A program made the translations under genes and the position numbers. From assembly GCF_002994745.2 (NCBI RefSeq), contig NC_037088.1, positions 62,638,397 to 62,702,396 on the forward strand: a stretch of DNA of 64,000 bases, read 5' to 3'. A model generated the notes under the pieces. It was not told the DNA's origin. It ran no database searches and worked only from the letters and a program-made list of their open reading frames with translations. Of the stretch, positions 1-10,357 are shown one piece after another (the stretch's first letter is position 1; the number at the start of each line of letters is the position of its first letter). The stretch comes from Rosa chinensis (Eukaryota > Streptophyta > Magnoliopsida > Rosales > Rosaceae).

Positions 1-342
1 GATCGAGGTCGTCAGAGACTTTACTCAGAGATGCATGGCTTTGCGACTTGCGTGGTCCGACGAAATTGACTGCTTCATTTTTAATCAATGGAGGAGCATG
101 GGAGCTCTGAGACAGTGATAGGAAGCGAGGAGGGCAAGAATAAACAAGTTGTGGGTCGAAGTGAAGTTCTTGGTTAGATGTTATGCATGCATGGAGGGAC
201 ACGGTTACAGTACTGGGTACCTTCACTCTACCATGTCTCTTGTCGTGTTGTAGTCGCAAGTGTATTCGAGCAAGAGAAATGAGAAGGGTTCATTGTTTGG
301 TAAATGCATGAATTTATACACGTGAGACTATATATATATATA
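1..342. other. no gene seen
   Basis: No supported coding region. The stretch is moderately AT-rich and ends in a (TA)n run at about 331-342, which serves as the target site of the adjoining transposon. It could be promoter or UTR of a gene lying left of the window, but nothing shows this. Confidence 0.5.
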
Positions 343-1370
343 GGGCAATGATATAGGGCCTCAATGAGGCCTAAGATTTGTGGCCTCAAATCCTAGGTGT
401 CATGCCATGTAAGTAAATAAAAATTTATTTTCAATTCCATATAATATATCTTGCCACATCATACTATTTCAACACCAACTTTACCCTTTTATATTTCCTT
501 TTAGATGTTAGGAGGTGAATAAATTATATTAATGAATTTAATTAGGTGAAAAAAAAAATATCAGCTATTAATTATATATTAATTTAAGGGATATGTCTAC
601 AGATTCTTTTATCAATATTTTTCTTCATTTAATTAAATTTTTTCCTTTAATTTTTCTTCCCAAATGGCATTAATATATTGAATTATGTGTCAAGAAATAG
701 ACGTTAACTCTTCTTTCCAAATATTGATTAATTTCATCCACAAAAATATAGCATTAGTAAATTGAATTTGGGAAATACTTATGTCTAAATTAAGAGGTAA
801 GATAAAATTACACGTTAGCAACCATTAATTAACATCTACAATCTAAATATAAGGGAAAGACAAACAAAAAATAATAAATTCATATCTAACTTTTAAACCC
901 TAGCTACATAAAGAGAAAACAATGAACAAAAGAAAAAATACAATTATATGAATATGTATTTTTACATTATATTTTCAAAATTTGCAGGAACCCAACAAAG
1001 GTTGAATTCATATACATGTGTTATACAAATCTGTTAATCGAATGTACGTGCAAATCTATTGACTAAATTTCATGAAATTTTTTCTACTCTTGATTGAAGA
1101 AAAAAAAATTGATATTTAAATCTAAGCATGAGTGTAATGAAAAAGAAATGAAAGAAAGCCATTTTTTTTTAGAAGAAAGCCAAAATAATATTTGGGGTAG
1201 AAAACCAAAATAATTTAGAGTCATTAGATTTTGGAATGATAAGATGGTCTTTTTCTCAAGAATTACGTGGCATGATTTGACAAATAGATGATTTGTGTAG
1301 ATGACATAGCATAACACCTAAAATTGAGGCCACAAATCTTAGGCCTCATTGAGGCCACAAATCATTTTCC
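343..1370. mobile_element. non-autonomous MULE-like TIR element, copy A
   Basis: A 1,028-bp element with inverted ends of about 60 bp. The left end runs GGGCAATGATATAGGGCC and continues into a block shared with the inverted right end, which begins GGAAAATGATTTGTGGCC when complemented. It sits inside a (TA)n tract, so the flanking 9-bp duplication (334-342 and 1371-1379, ATATATATA-like) is compatible with Mutator-type insertion but is not independent proof. The interior is AT-rich with no transposase or other credible reading frame. A second copy begins at 1646 and aligns along the whole length, which fixes the element ends. Superfamily assignment is inference from the 9-bp duplication. Confidence 0.75.
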
Positions 1371-2276
1371 ATATATATATATATATATATATAGTATGGA
1401 GTGGTATTGGTGTTTTGTGCCCATGCATGTTTTTGTGTATTCCATGAAGCATACTAGCATGCATGAATGTACAAGTACTTCCTTGTTTATCACTATACAC
1501 CACAAAACTAAAAGCTTTAATGGTATTTTTTGGTTCCAATTAAAAAAAAAAGTTATTTTTTCGGTTTCGGATGTTTGAATATGTTAATTGAATTAACAAT
1601 ACTTATTACAGGTAAAACCGTAAATGATATAAACAAAAATAAATAGGACAATGATATATGGCCTCAATGAAGCCTCCTCAAATCCTAAGTGTCATGCCAT
1701 GTAAGCAAATACAAATTTTATTTTCAGTTCCACATAATATATCTTGTCACATCATACTATTTCAACACCCAACTTTACTCTTTTATACTTCACCTTAGAT
1801 GTTAGGAGTGAATCAATTACAATAATAAATTTAATTAGGTGACAAAAAAAAATATAAGTTATTAATTATGTATTAATTTAAGAGATATGTCTACAAATTC
1901 TTCGACCAATATTTTTCTTCATCATTTAATTAAATTATTTCCTATAATTTTTCTTTCCAAATAGCATTAATAATTTAATATATTGAATTAGGTATCAAGA
2001 AATAGGCATTAACTTTTCTTTCCAAGCATTGATTAATTTCATCCAAAAAAATAGCATTAATAAATTGATTTTAGAAAATACGTATGTCTAAATTAAGAGT
2101 AAGAAGAAGAAAAATTCATGTTAGTAGCAGCCATTAATTATCATCTACAATCTAAATATAAGGGGAAAAAACAAACAAAAAATAATAAACTCAAATATAA
2201 CTTTTAAACCCTAGCTACATAAAGAGAAAAAAATGAACAAAATAATATATAAAATCATATGAATATGTATTTTTCA

Positions 2277-3310
2277 GCAAACCAGATGAAACCCTAGCCT
2301 AGGGTTTCTTGCAGATGGGCGGCGTTTGACAGTGGGCACCAGTTTCGATCGGACGAAGCAAGCACCTCTTCGGTGCGTGGAGCGAGATCAAGGTATCTGG
2401 GTTGGCGGCTCTCGCCGGCGAAGTGCAGTTTCGTCAATGACTGGGTCATCTGTGCAGCAAAGGTTTTTTGGCGGCAAGGGCTTGAGAATAGCGACAGAGT
2501 TGGGATTTTCTCCGGGTTCTGGGTCAGTTGCTTGCTTCTAACTGGTGCAGGCGATTGGAGGTGCAGGCCAGAAGGGTCGGGTCGGTGGAGAGGAGTACGA
2601 CGCATTGGGTCTCTGCGTTTTTTGCCTGCTTGGACGGGACTTGTCTAGCGGTTTTGGCTATGGGCAGATCCGGAACTGGGCAGCGCATGATGCTGTAGAA
2701 GGGAGGCCTGGCGGAGGTCTGGCCAGTGGCGGCAGCATGGCAGGAGACTACCTATGTTCCTACTAGGGTAGTTTGTGTGTGGGTTTGGGCCTTTGGGCCT
2801 AGACTCACATATGGACTACTTTGGCCTAATTCATGGGTTTTTAAGGAGGGTGTCTTGCCACCCTCATTACTCACTTAGTGATGGGAGTGGGCCTGGCCTA
2901 AGAGGTGGACATTTGGGCTGGTATATGGTCCATGACCAATTGTTTTCGGATCAAGACTGCTACGGGAGTTGGTAATTATCTGGAATAAGGTTGGCAATTT
3001 TTCAAGAGGCTTATGGATAAGGAATTGCTCTTATTTGTTTTCGAGGAAGTGGCTCTCTGTTGGTACCGTAATTGCCCGCCTGGCTAATGGGGGATGCTAG
3101 TCAAAGATTTTGCCCTAGAAGACACAGAGCTGTTCTTTGTTTATGGGTTCGCTTCACCAAGCGGGCTCAAATTGACTTGTAATGAGTTTTACATTTCTTA
3201 GTTAGGAGTTTGGTCGTTATCCCGCCATTTTTCTGTCTTGTAAGTGTATGTTAGACTCTGGCTTGTTGGCTGGTCATCTAATGCAATAAACCTTTACTTC
3301 AAAAAAAAAA
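2277..3310 (+). mobile_element. poly(A)-tailed retro-insertion with 17-bp target duplication
   Basis: A 1,034-bp insert ends in AATAAA-like sequence and a run of ten A (3301-3310). It is flanked by a perfect 17-bp direct repeat TGAATATGTATTTTTCA at 2260-2276 and 3311-3327. Poly(A) plus a variable-length duplication is the mark of LINE-driven target-primed reverse transcription. The insert is clearly more GC-rich than its AT-rich host. It starts GCAAACCAGATGAAACCC and holds only short frames (about 70-100 aa), none recognised. It could be a non-autonomous LINE derivative (5' and 3' ends without the ORFs) or a processed copy of a non-coding transcript. I did not find a reverse transcriptase. 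Confidence 0.75.
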
Positions 3311-3345
3311 TGAATATGTATTTTTCACATTATATATTTAAAATT

Positions 3346-4940
3346 GATTAACTTCAATTTACTCCCCTGAACTTTGGGCCTAAAATCAGATTGGTCATTT
3401 TTTATGAAAATCTATTATGATGGTCCTTATACTCTCAAATGACATCACTCGATTCTAAAATTTGAATTTGGCTCGAAACATGACGTCAGCTACTGAGTTG
3501 GAGCCGACATGGGGGGCCATAAGGAGGGTAAAATGGACATTTCAAATTTTTATAATTTTTTTCTCTCTTTTTTTTTTAATTTTTTCTCTATATTCTCTCT
3601 ATCTCTCTCTCTCTCTGAAGCGGCCATGAGCTTCCAAGCGACCTCTGGGCATCCGCACCCGCAGCCAATCCCAGATCCAGCTCCACTGCACCCGCTCAGG
3701 TTGGGTCATCAATAACTTCCTCACTAGCTTCGAGTCAGACCTGAAAAGACCCAGACCTAGACCCATCGATTCTTCCGATGGCAACGACATCGTCTCCCCT
3801 GACACCTCCATGTCGGCCGCCCCCTTCACCGACACCTTCGTCTTCCAAGAACCCCTCAAGCAATTCCTCTATCTTCTCTCACTCTCCTCCTCCTCTCTTT
3901 CTCCGTCACCGCCTCTCCATCCACACCTTCGATGACTCATCGTCTATGACCAAACTAGACGAATAGACTGAAAATGTCAATGTTTCGGCCCCTGAGGCTA
4001 AAATCAATGTCGAGAATGCAAAGCTACGACAGACAAGGACTATCCAAGAGGCGAGTTTCAATTTCAGGAGGCGAGCCTCTGGAAGAGCTTCGTCGTCAAG
4101 CTTCGGATGCTCTTGACCATGACATTACATGACAAGGTTTTGATCCATTCTCACATTTTGCTTTTGATTTTGTGTATTTACAGTGCTTGGTGCATGTTGA
4201 ATTTGAAAGAGCTGTGGTTTTTGGTTTTCCAGATAACTAATCAATTAAAGAGTCAATTCTCTAGTGGATTATCGTTGCCTCAAATTTGTGAGAATTTTGT
4301 GAAAGTAGCATATGATCCTCGAATTGCTGGTGTGTATCTTCAAATTGAGAGCTTGAACTGTGGTTGGGGTACAGTGGAAGATGTTGTGAATTGTGATTAT
4401 GTTCAATTTGTGTTTGAAGATGTGCATTTGAGCTTATATGGCATGGATTGTTACAGGTAAGTTTGTTGTGGCATACGCACTTGCGTGTAGGTGGGTTTGT
4501 AATGGTACTAGGCAGGTGATCACTCTGTGACATTTGCTTTTCTTTATAATATAATAACAATGTTGTGTTTAGATGTGGAAATTGATAAGATTTCTTTGAT
4601 TATGGTTGGTTTTTGATGGGTTTAGAAGAAGGAGGAGGAGGAGGAGGAAAGGGAATTAGAGGTTCGGAATAAGACGAAGACATCTCTCTTTAAAAAAAAA
4701 AAATCATTTTATTGTGAAAATGTCTGTTTTGCCCTTTTTGTGGGTTGAAAAAAAAACTGACAAATGGGTCCCAATGTCGGCTCCAACTCAGCAGCTGACA
4801 TCATGTTTCAAGCCAAATTCAAATTTTAGACTCGGGTCATTTCATTTGAGAGTATAGGGACCATCATAATCGATTTTCAGAAAGAGAGACCAATATGATT
4901 TTATGTCCAAAGTTTAGGGGAGTAAACTGAATTTAATCCT
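3346..4940. mobile_element. Pack-MULE-like element carrying gene fragments
   Basis: About 1.6 kb, flanked by a perfect 9-bp duplication TTTAAAATT (3337-3345 and 4941-4949), the usual Mutator footprint. The inverted ends are long, about 190 bp: the left end, including TTTACTCCCCTGAACTTTGG, is matched in inverted form by 4750-4938 with scattered mismatches. The centre (about 3620-4500) is GC-richer and contains pieces of host gene with exon-intron structure rather than a transposase. A MULE-like element with captured host gene pieces is by definition a Pack-MULE. It inserted into copy B of the 1-kb element, so it is younger than that copy. Confidence 0.8.
4032..4492 (+). pseudogene. captured SPPA (plastid protease IV) gene fragment
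   Basis: Plant SPPA is a thylakoid-associated serine protease related to bacterial signal peptide peptidase A. Three coding pieces are recognisable from memory of the family: about 4032-4135 (DKDYPRGEFQFQEASLWKSF...), 4233-4386 (QLKSQFSSGLSLPQICENFV, then AYDPRIAGVYL and ESLNCGWG) and 4457-4492 (GKFVVAYALAC). They are separated by unspliced intron-like DNA with AG acceptors at 4231-4232 and 4455-4456, so genomic DNA rather than mRNA was captured. Upstream, around 3888-3960, an Arg-rich, Ser-rich stretch may derive from the transit peptide but is interrupted by stops. The catalytic region of the protease is absent. Not expected to encode a functional enzyme. Confidence 0.75.
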
Positions 4941-5367
4941 TTTAAAATTTAGAAGAACCCAACAAAGGTTGAATTCATATACATGTGCTATGTAAATCTA
5001 TTGTGATCGAATGTATGTACAAATCCATTGACTAGATTACATGAAATCATTTTTCTTTTTTTGATCAAAAAAATCTTTTCTATTCTTGATTGAAGAAAAA
5101 AAATTGTTGTTTAAATCTAAGCATAAGTGTAATGAAAAGAATAAATAAAAATAAAAAAGGCAAAATAAATTTTTTTTAGAAAACCAAAATAACTTAGAGT
5201 CATTATATTTTGGAATGATAAAATTGTATTTTTCTTAAGAGTTACATGACATGATTTGATTTGACAAATAGGTGATGTGTGCAACTGATATGCATGGTAT
5301 GACAACTAAGATTGAAACCACAGATCTTAGGCCTCATTGAGACCACAAATTGTTTTCCAAATAAACT

Positions 5368-6164
5368 CTCACAGTCGAGAATAAAAAAATAAGAGTTTGG
5401 GGCATTAAAAAGCTTGTAGCCATAGAACATCTAGTGTAACATAGATATTTTTCAATATTCTCTATCTAGAAGGGCAAATCTTAGGATTTGATAGAAGATT
5501 ATATTATTGATGTCTAAATAAAAGGAAAACTTTTAAAGTGTACTGTGTTACATGATAACATTTTAGTTATTATCATGTAACATGGAGGTACCAAATAGGA
5601 AGCCACAAAGAGGTGGCACCTCCCAAGTCCCAATTCAACGTGTCATACCATGTAAAACTCTAATTCTGTTCAAATTGTCACGCTTATTAATCTCACCAAT
5701 TAAGACATGATGTTTATAACGTGCGAATTAATATAACTAGTATGTGCCCACACTCTATGTGTGTGGGGTGTTTTTTTTTTGGTAAGGAAGTGGGTAGTTT
5801 CTTAATAAAAGCAGTTTTCTACAACATTAATAACTACTATTTATTTTATTTTAAGGAATTTAATTTCTTTTTATTTTTTAAATTGACATTATTGTCCCTG
5901 TTGGTTATTTTAGTTTCTAAAGTTTTTAATATTAGAGGGTTATATTCATCAAATTTTTCAGTTTTAGAGAGCAAACCCTATTCTCTTAATAATAGTATAA
6001 ATAATCTTTTCAAAAAAATAAAATAATAGTATAGATAATATTGAAATCTCTAAAAAAAAAAAATTATAAAGTCGAAAAGCAAAAATTTCATAAAAAATAA
6101 AAAAAATCTATACCCACAACTTCTCTATTTTTATTCATATTCTTCCATGCCATAAACTCATTTA
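5368..6164. other. intergenic, no gene; small foldback inside
   Basis: AT-rich DNA without a credible gene. A short perfect foldback lies at 5547-5581 (GTTACATGATAA / TTATCATGTAAC, 11-nt loop). A frame of 101 codons at 5721-6026 is extremely AT-rich and composed mainly of Phe, Leu, Asn and Ile, as expected by chance. Confidence 0.5.
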
Positions 6165-7268
6165 GGCCCAGTTTGGCCCTGAGGTTAGAGCAGCTTAAGC
6201 TGCTTATTCCATAATTTAAGTTGGATGGGTGTTTGGTAAAACAAGAGGTTGGTGATTATAATCCAATCTCCCACTTCCCAATGCTATAATCCACAAGTTG
6301 CAAAAGTGATGCTTCTAGATTAAGAGATTTCAGAAGTTGAGATGTGTACCTATATTGTCCTCATCTATATCCCAACACTACCAAAACTGGTTTGAAGATG
6401 GACTGAGGATTTGATGCCTACAACCCAGCAAGTTCATGACTTCCAACTCCAATCGTGGTCAGCTTTCTTCTACAGATGCAACGAAGCCAGGAGTAAGCCG
6501 AGAAGAGCTGGAAAAGTCGCCGGCGTCGAGGAACCGCGACGAAGCTGAGAATTCCCAAAAACGAAAATCATCAGAACATAATCGAATTCAGAAAATAATC
6601 ACACAGGCATGTAGACCATGACGAGAAGATGAGGTTTCATACCACATGCAAGCCAATCGGTGGCCGGAGTCACCAGAATTCGCTGAAACTCGCCGGAGTA
6701 GTCGGACATTCTCATCGTCGATTCTTCTTCGTTGTCCGGTGCATGGACAATCAATGACCACATACGTGACAGGTACGATGAGACGAAGAGGATGGTGCCC
6801 GTGCACTGTCGTGGGGTGGCCGGAGGTGAAAGTTTCGGTCAGGCTTCTCTTCCGGGTCGGTGGCCTTCTGACTCCAAAAGCTCCCTTTCTCTCTCGAGCT
6901 TTCTAGGCCAATTTGTTTCCTTTTTAAAGCCAAATCAACGGACCAGATTGGATGGTGGAGGAAATTGACAGCTCAGATCGCGCCACTTGATTTCTATTTC
7001 CTTGAATAAATTTTTAAAACCCCAGAACTTCGGAAAGTCACGATATATAAGTAACATCATTTTAACATCATGTCCTTTTTTGTCATTTTCTAAATTCATA
7101 GCACTTTTATATTAAAGTTTACCAAACACTTAAACACTGCTTTTATACTCACAGCACTCTTAAAAGCACAGTTTACCAAACACCCAACTACTTAATTTCA
7201 CAGCTGATTATTCTCACAGCACAGCTAAAGCCGATTTTAAATTAATCACCTCGGGGCCAAACTAGCCC
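6165..7268. mobile_element. PIF/Harbinger-like non-autonomous element
   Basis: The ends are inverted: GGCCCAGTTTGGCCCTGAGG on the left and, complemented, GGGCTAGTTTGGCCCCGAGG on the right. The element is flanked by TTA on both sides (6162-6164 and 7269-7271). A 3-bp TTA/TWA duplication with GG(N)nTTTGG termini is typical of PIF/Harbinger (Tourist-like) elements. The length, 1,104 bp, is large for a MITE. The middle third (about 6430-6900) is GC-rich with short overlapping frames on both strands, none recognised. No DDE transposase is present, so it is non-autonomous. It ends 392 bp before the HIR4-like start codon and so forms part of that gene's upstream region. Confidence 0.75.
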
Positions 7269-7477
7269 TTAGACTCTTGATAATAGATTTTTGATACAGA
7301 AGAAGACAAAAAACTCTTGGGGTTTTCCGTTTGACCTTGGGTTGACGGTACGGTTGGACCTGCTCGGCCTGGCCTTCAACTAATGTTTTACTGGGCTATA
7401 ATATTGGATTACAGTTGGCCTCTTTCTTTATGACTCATTTGGTATCCAGAATCACCCATCTTCTTCTTTTGGTTTTG

Positions 7478-7554
7478 GGCCAGCCCAAACCTCCTGAGCC
7501 CAGATTGACTATTTCCCAAAAAGCCCAACCTCGCAAACCCGTGACGTATAAATA
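7478..7554 (+). promoter_or_regulatory. core promoter of HIR4-like gene: Site II motifs and TATA box
   Basis: A TATA box TATAAATA lies at 7547-7554, about 107 bp before the start codon. Just upstream are several Site II-type motifs (TGGGCC, AGCCCA) between 7478 and 7531, common in plant housekeeping promoters. Position and motifs are read directly; activity is inference. Confidence 0.6.
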
Positions 7555-7660
7555 GTCGTCGTCGTCATCGATGTTCTTCTCCATTCAATCTCCCAGTTCA
7601 CAAATCGACACGACGACACCGAAAGCCTAACCAGACCTCGATTGAGCTCGAATCCAAGAT

Positions 7661-9845
7661 ATGGGAAATTCTTGCTGCTTCGTATGCGCGTGCGTCGACC
7701 AAGCCAGCATCGGCGTGATCGAGAAGTGGGGCCGGTTCCAGCGGCTGGCCGAACCCGGGTTCCACCTCCTCAACCCCTGCGCCGGTCAATGGGTCGCCGG
7801 AATCCTCTCCACCAGAATCCAATCCCTCGACGTCAAAATCGAGACCAAAACCAAGGTCCTCTTCTTCTTTAGTACCAAGCTTTTTGTATTTTACTATCTT
7901 GTGTTTATGAAATATGAAAGATTAGGGTTTTGATTTTGGAGTGGTTGAATGTGTGGATTGTTGAATTAGGGTTTGTGGAAATTTGGCAGGATAATGTGTT
8001 TGTGCACTTGGTGTGCTGCATTCAGTACCGGGTGGTGAAGCAGAATGCCGATGATGCTTTTTACGAGCTGCAAAACCCGAGAGAGCAGATTCAGGCCTAT
8101 GTGTTTGATGGTACTGACATTTCTTGCCTTTTTTTTTTCTTTTAGGTTTTGGTTTTGGTTTTTGGGTTGTGATTTTGTTAAGGAGTAATGGGGTTTTGGT
8201 TGCTATTTTTTTTTTTGTAGTGGTTAGAGCTCTGGTGCCGAGAATGACGTTGGATGAAGTCTTTGAACAGAAGGGTGAGGTTGCTAAATCTGTGTTGGAG
8301 GAACTCGAGAAGGTAATTCAATGCTTGTGTTTTCTGACTTGCTTCTTTAGGTTTCTTGAATGTGAGTTAAGGCTCTAAGTGCGATGAATGGCAATATATA
8401 TGAGATTATGAGATGAAATCATTACTGTACTCCACAAATTGTGTGATATATGATTGAGATTACCTTATTATCACAATGCTCTGAATGAGTAGTAAGTTTG
8501 AATTAGGGTATCATTGCTGCTTCTTACCTGGTTGTTTTAGAATTCAGAGGATATTAATCCATGTGTTATCTTCTATCTGAATTGGAGCATTACAAATGTG
8601 ATGTGGTCTCTAGTGTTTATAACATCATATGCTGAACTTGTTGGTCAGGTTATGAAGGAATATGGATACAGCATTGAGCATATGTTGATGGTTGACATCA
8701 TACCAGATGCCTCTGTCCGCAAGGCAATGAATGAGATCAATGCAGGTAATTGTCTTAATCTTTTCTTCTATTTGTAATGTGACACAAGATGCAAACAAGC
8801 TTTTTCTAGATAGACAAGATTATAATATGGAATGTAGTGAGGTCTCAGGTCTTTTTCTAATGAGATAAAGTAATCACCCTAACTTACTCAAAAAGTTATT
8901 TCAATGAAAATCACAATCTCCCTTTCTTCTGATAAGACTCATAAGAGGCTGCCAAAGAACAGCAACTAGCTGTTATGCTCTCTATTATGGAAAACAATTT
9001 GCTGTGGTTTGTGTATTTTTCTTTTTCCCTATGTGTTCTATTCTGTGACTCCATGAGCGTATAATACCAAGTCATTCTGACAATTATGTGTGTGGCTCAA
9101 TACTCAGATAGTTCTATTAAACTTTTTCTTATACTTGGTCAGTTATGTATCTTTCTTTTTCCTGTGTGGTTTCTAGAAGTGTATAATGCCTAGGCATCTG
9201 ACAAGTGATTCTTGATGACATGTTTGGCTTATAATTTTTTATATGGTGTTATACTAGTATGTTATACTAATTATTGCATTCCAGTATATGTTCCAATTTC
9301 CAAAGTTTGTCATTATAGAATAATAGAAACTCTCTGCCTTCCATGGTCAGCTCCACATGTCAAATTTCTCATTCAATGGTTTGGTGGCATTTATAAATGT
9401 TACTGTCTAGGAGTCTAGCCTGTATGCTTAGGCGTCTTTTTATTTTGTCACTAAAAAATAAACATTTGTACCAGCTCAAAGGCTTCAGCTTGCTAATGTA
9501 TACAAAGGGGAGGCTGAGAAGGTGCTTCAGGTCAAAAGGGCAGAAGCTGATGCTGAGGCTAAGTACCTTGGAGGAGTTGGTGTCGCCAGGCAAAGGCAGG
9601 CAATCACAGATGGCTTGAGGGAGAACATCTTGAACTTCTCAGGCAAGGTGGAAGGCACATCATCAAAGGAGGTGATGGATCTTATCATGGTCACACAGTA
9701 CTTTGATACAATCAAGGACCTGGGGAACTCGTCAAAGAACACCACAGTCTTCATACCTCATGGTCCTGGCCACATCAGAGATATCAGTGATCAGATACGC
9801 AGTGGGCTTATGGAAGCGTCCAGTGCCAAACTCAATGTTGACTAA
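7661..9845 (+). CDS. HIR4: hypersensitive-induced reaction protein, HIR4-like (prohibitin/stomatin family)
   Basis: Five exons: 7661-7855, 7990-8110, 8221-8312, 8649-8745, 9475-9845; every intron is GT-AG and the frame is continuous, giving 291 aa, normal for plant HIR proteins. The start MGNSCC offers Gly2 for N-myristoylation and Cys5/Cys6 for acylation, consistent with the known plasma-membrane microdomain location. A PHB/SPFH domain covers roughly residues 5-190, with family blocks [35 protein letters not shown] and [17 protein letters not shown]. The C-terminal part contains [14 protein letters not shown] and [22 protein letters not shown] proteins oligomerise and take part in immune receptor complexes and the hypersensitive response. 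The sequence is closest, from memory, to the Arabidopsis At5g51570 type (numbering of HIR paralogues differs between sources). Position in a syntenic block supports this. The 5' region holds a TATA box at 7547. Confidence 0.93.
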
Positions 9846-10060
9846 ATATGGCCATGCCCTTTGTGTAAAGTTACCATCTAAATACCTTTTCAGCTAAACT
9901 CAAAGCCACACAGATATGTTAGGGTCTTCATTATGGCAGTCCATTTGTCTAAAATCAAGTTTTGACCAAGGATGCTGATTAGGATCTGTTCTCAATTGCA
10001 TTTCTTCTGTGATGAGCATGGTGCGTGCTTGCTTACACCATGTGAATGATGCTTTGCAGT

Positions 10061-10357
10061 CTCATTATATAGAGCTGTAAATAATGTTGGTTTTTTTTTT
10101 TTTATCGGAATTTCTTGTTTACATGGTTAGCTTGCTTCAGATAGTAAATTCTCATTATATTATTTATATAGAGCTGTAAATAAAGTTGGTTTTTTTATTT
10201 TTTTATTTTTTTATCGGAATTTCTTGGTTACATGGTTAGCTTGCTTCAGATAGTAAATTCTCATTATATTATTTATATAGAGCTGTAAATAAAGTTGGTT
10301 TTTTTTTTTTTATCGGAATTTCTTGGTCACATGGTTAGCTTGCTTCAGATAGTAAAT
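10061..10357 (+). repeat. three-unit tandem repeat downstream of HIR4-like gene
   Basis: Units start at 10061, 10151 and 10260 (about 90, 109 and 98 bp). Each contains TAGAGCTGTAAATAA, a T-run, TTATCGGAATTTCTTG, and ACATGGTTAGCTTGCTTCAG. Differences lie mostly in the T-run and a short ATTATTT insertion, so the duplication is recent. AATAAAG occurs in units 2 and 3. The block may lie in the 3' UTR or just beyond the poly(A) site. Confidence 0.85.

Larger units (their letters stand above)
1646..5358. mobile_element. MULE-like TIR element, copy B, split by two insertions
   Basis: Second copy of the element at 343-1370, diverged by scattered substitutions. Its parts are 1646-2276, 3328-3336 and 4950-5358; the rest is younger inserted DNA. 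Left end GGACAATGATATATGGCC, right end ...AAATTGTTTTCC. The flanking 9-mers are AAATAAATA (1637-1645) and AAATAAACT (5359-5367), seven of nine matching, consistent with an aged 9-bp target duplication. Removing both insertions restores co-linearity with copy A, for example the block around AACCCAACAAAGGTTGAATT at about 988 and 4957. No coding capacity of its own is visible. Confidence 0.75.

Noticed and set aside
2294..2975. Overlapping frames of 66-103 codons on both strands
   Set aside because: They lie inside the retro-insertion, overlap each other in different frames and match no family; open only because the insert is GC-rich.
5721..6026. 101-codon frame on the plus strand
   Set aside because: Composition is Phe/Leu/Asn/Ile from AT-rich DNA; no domain or flanking signals.
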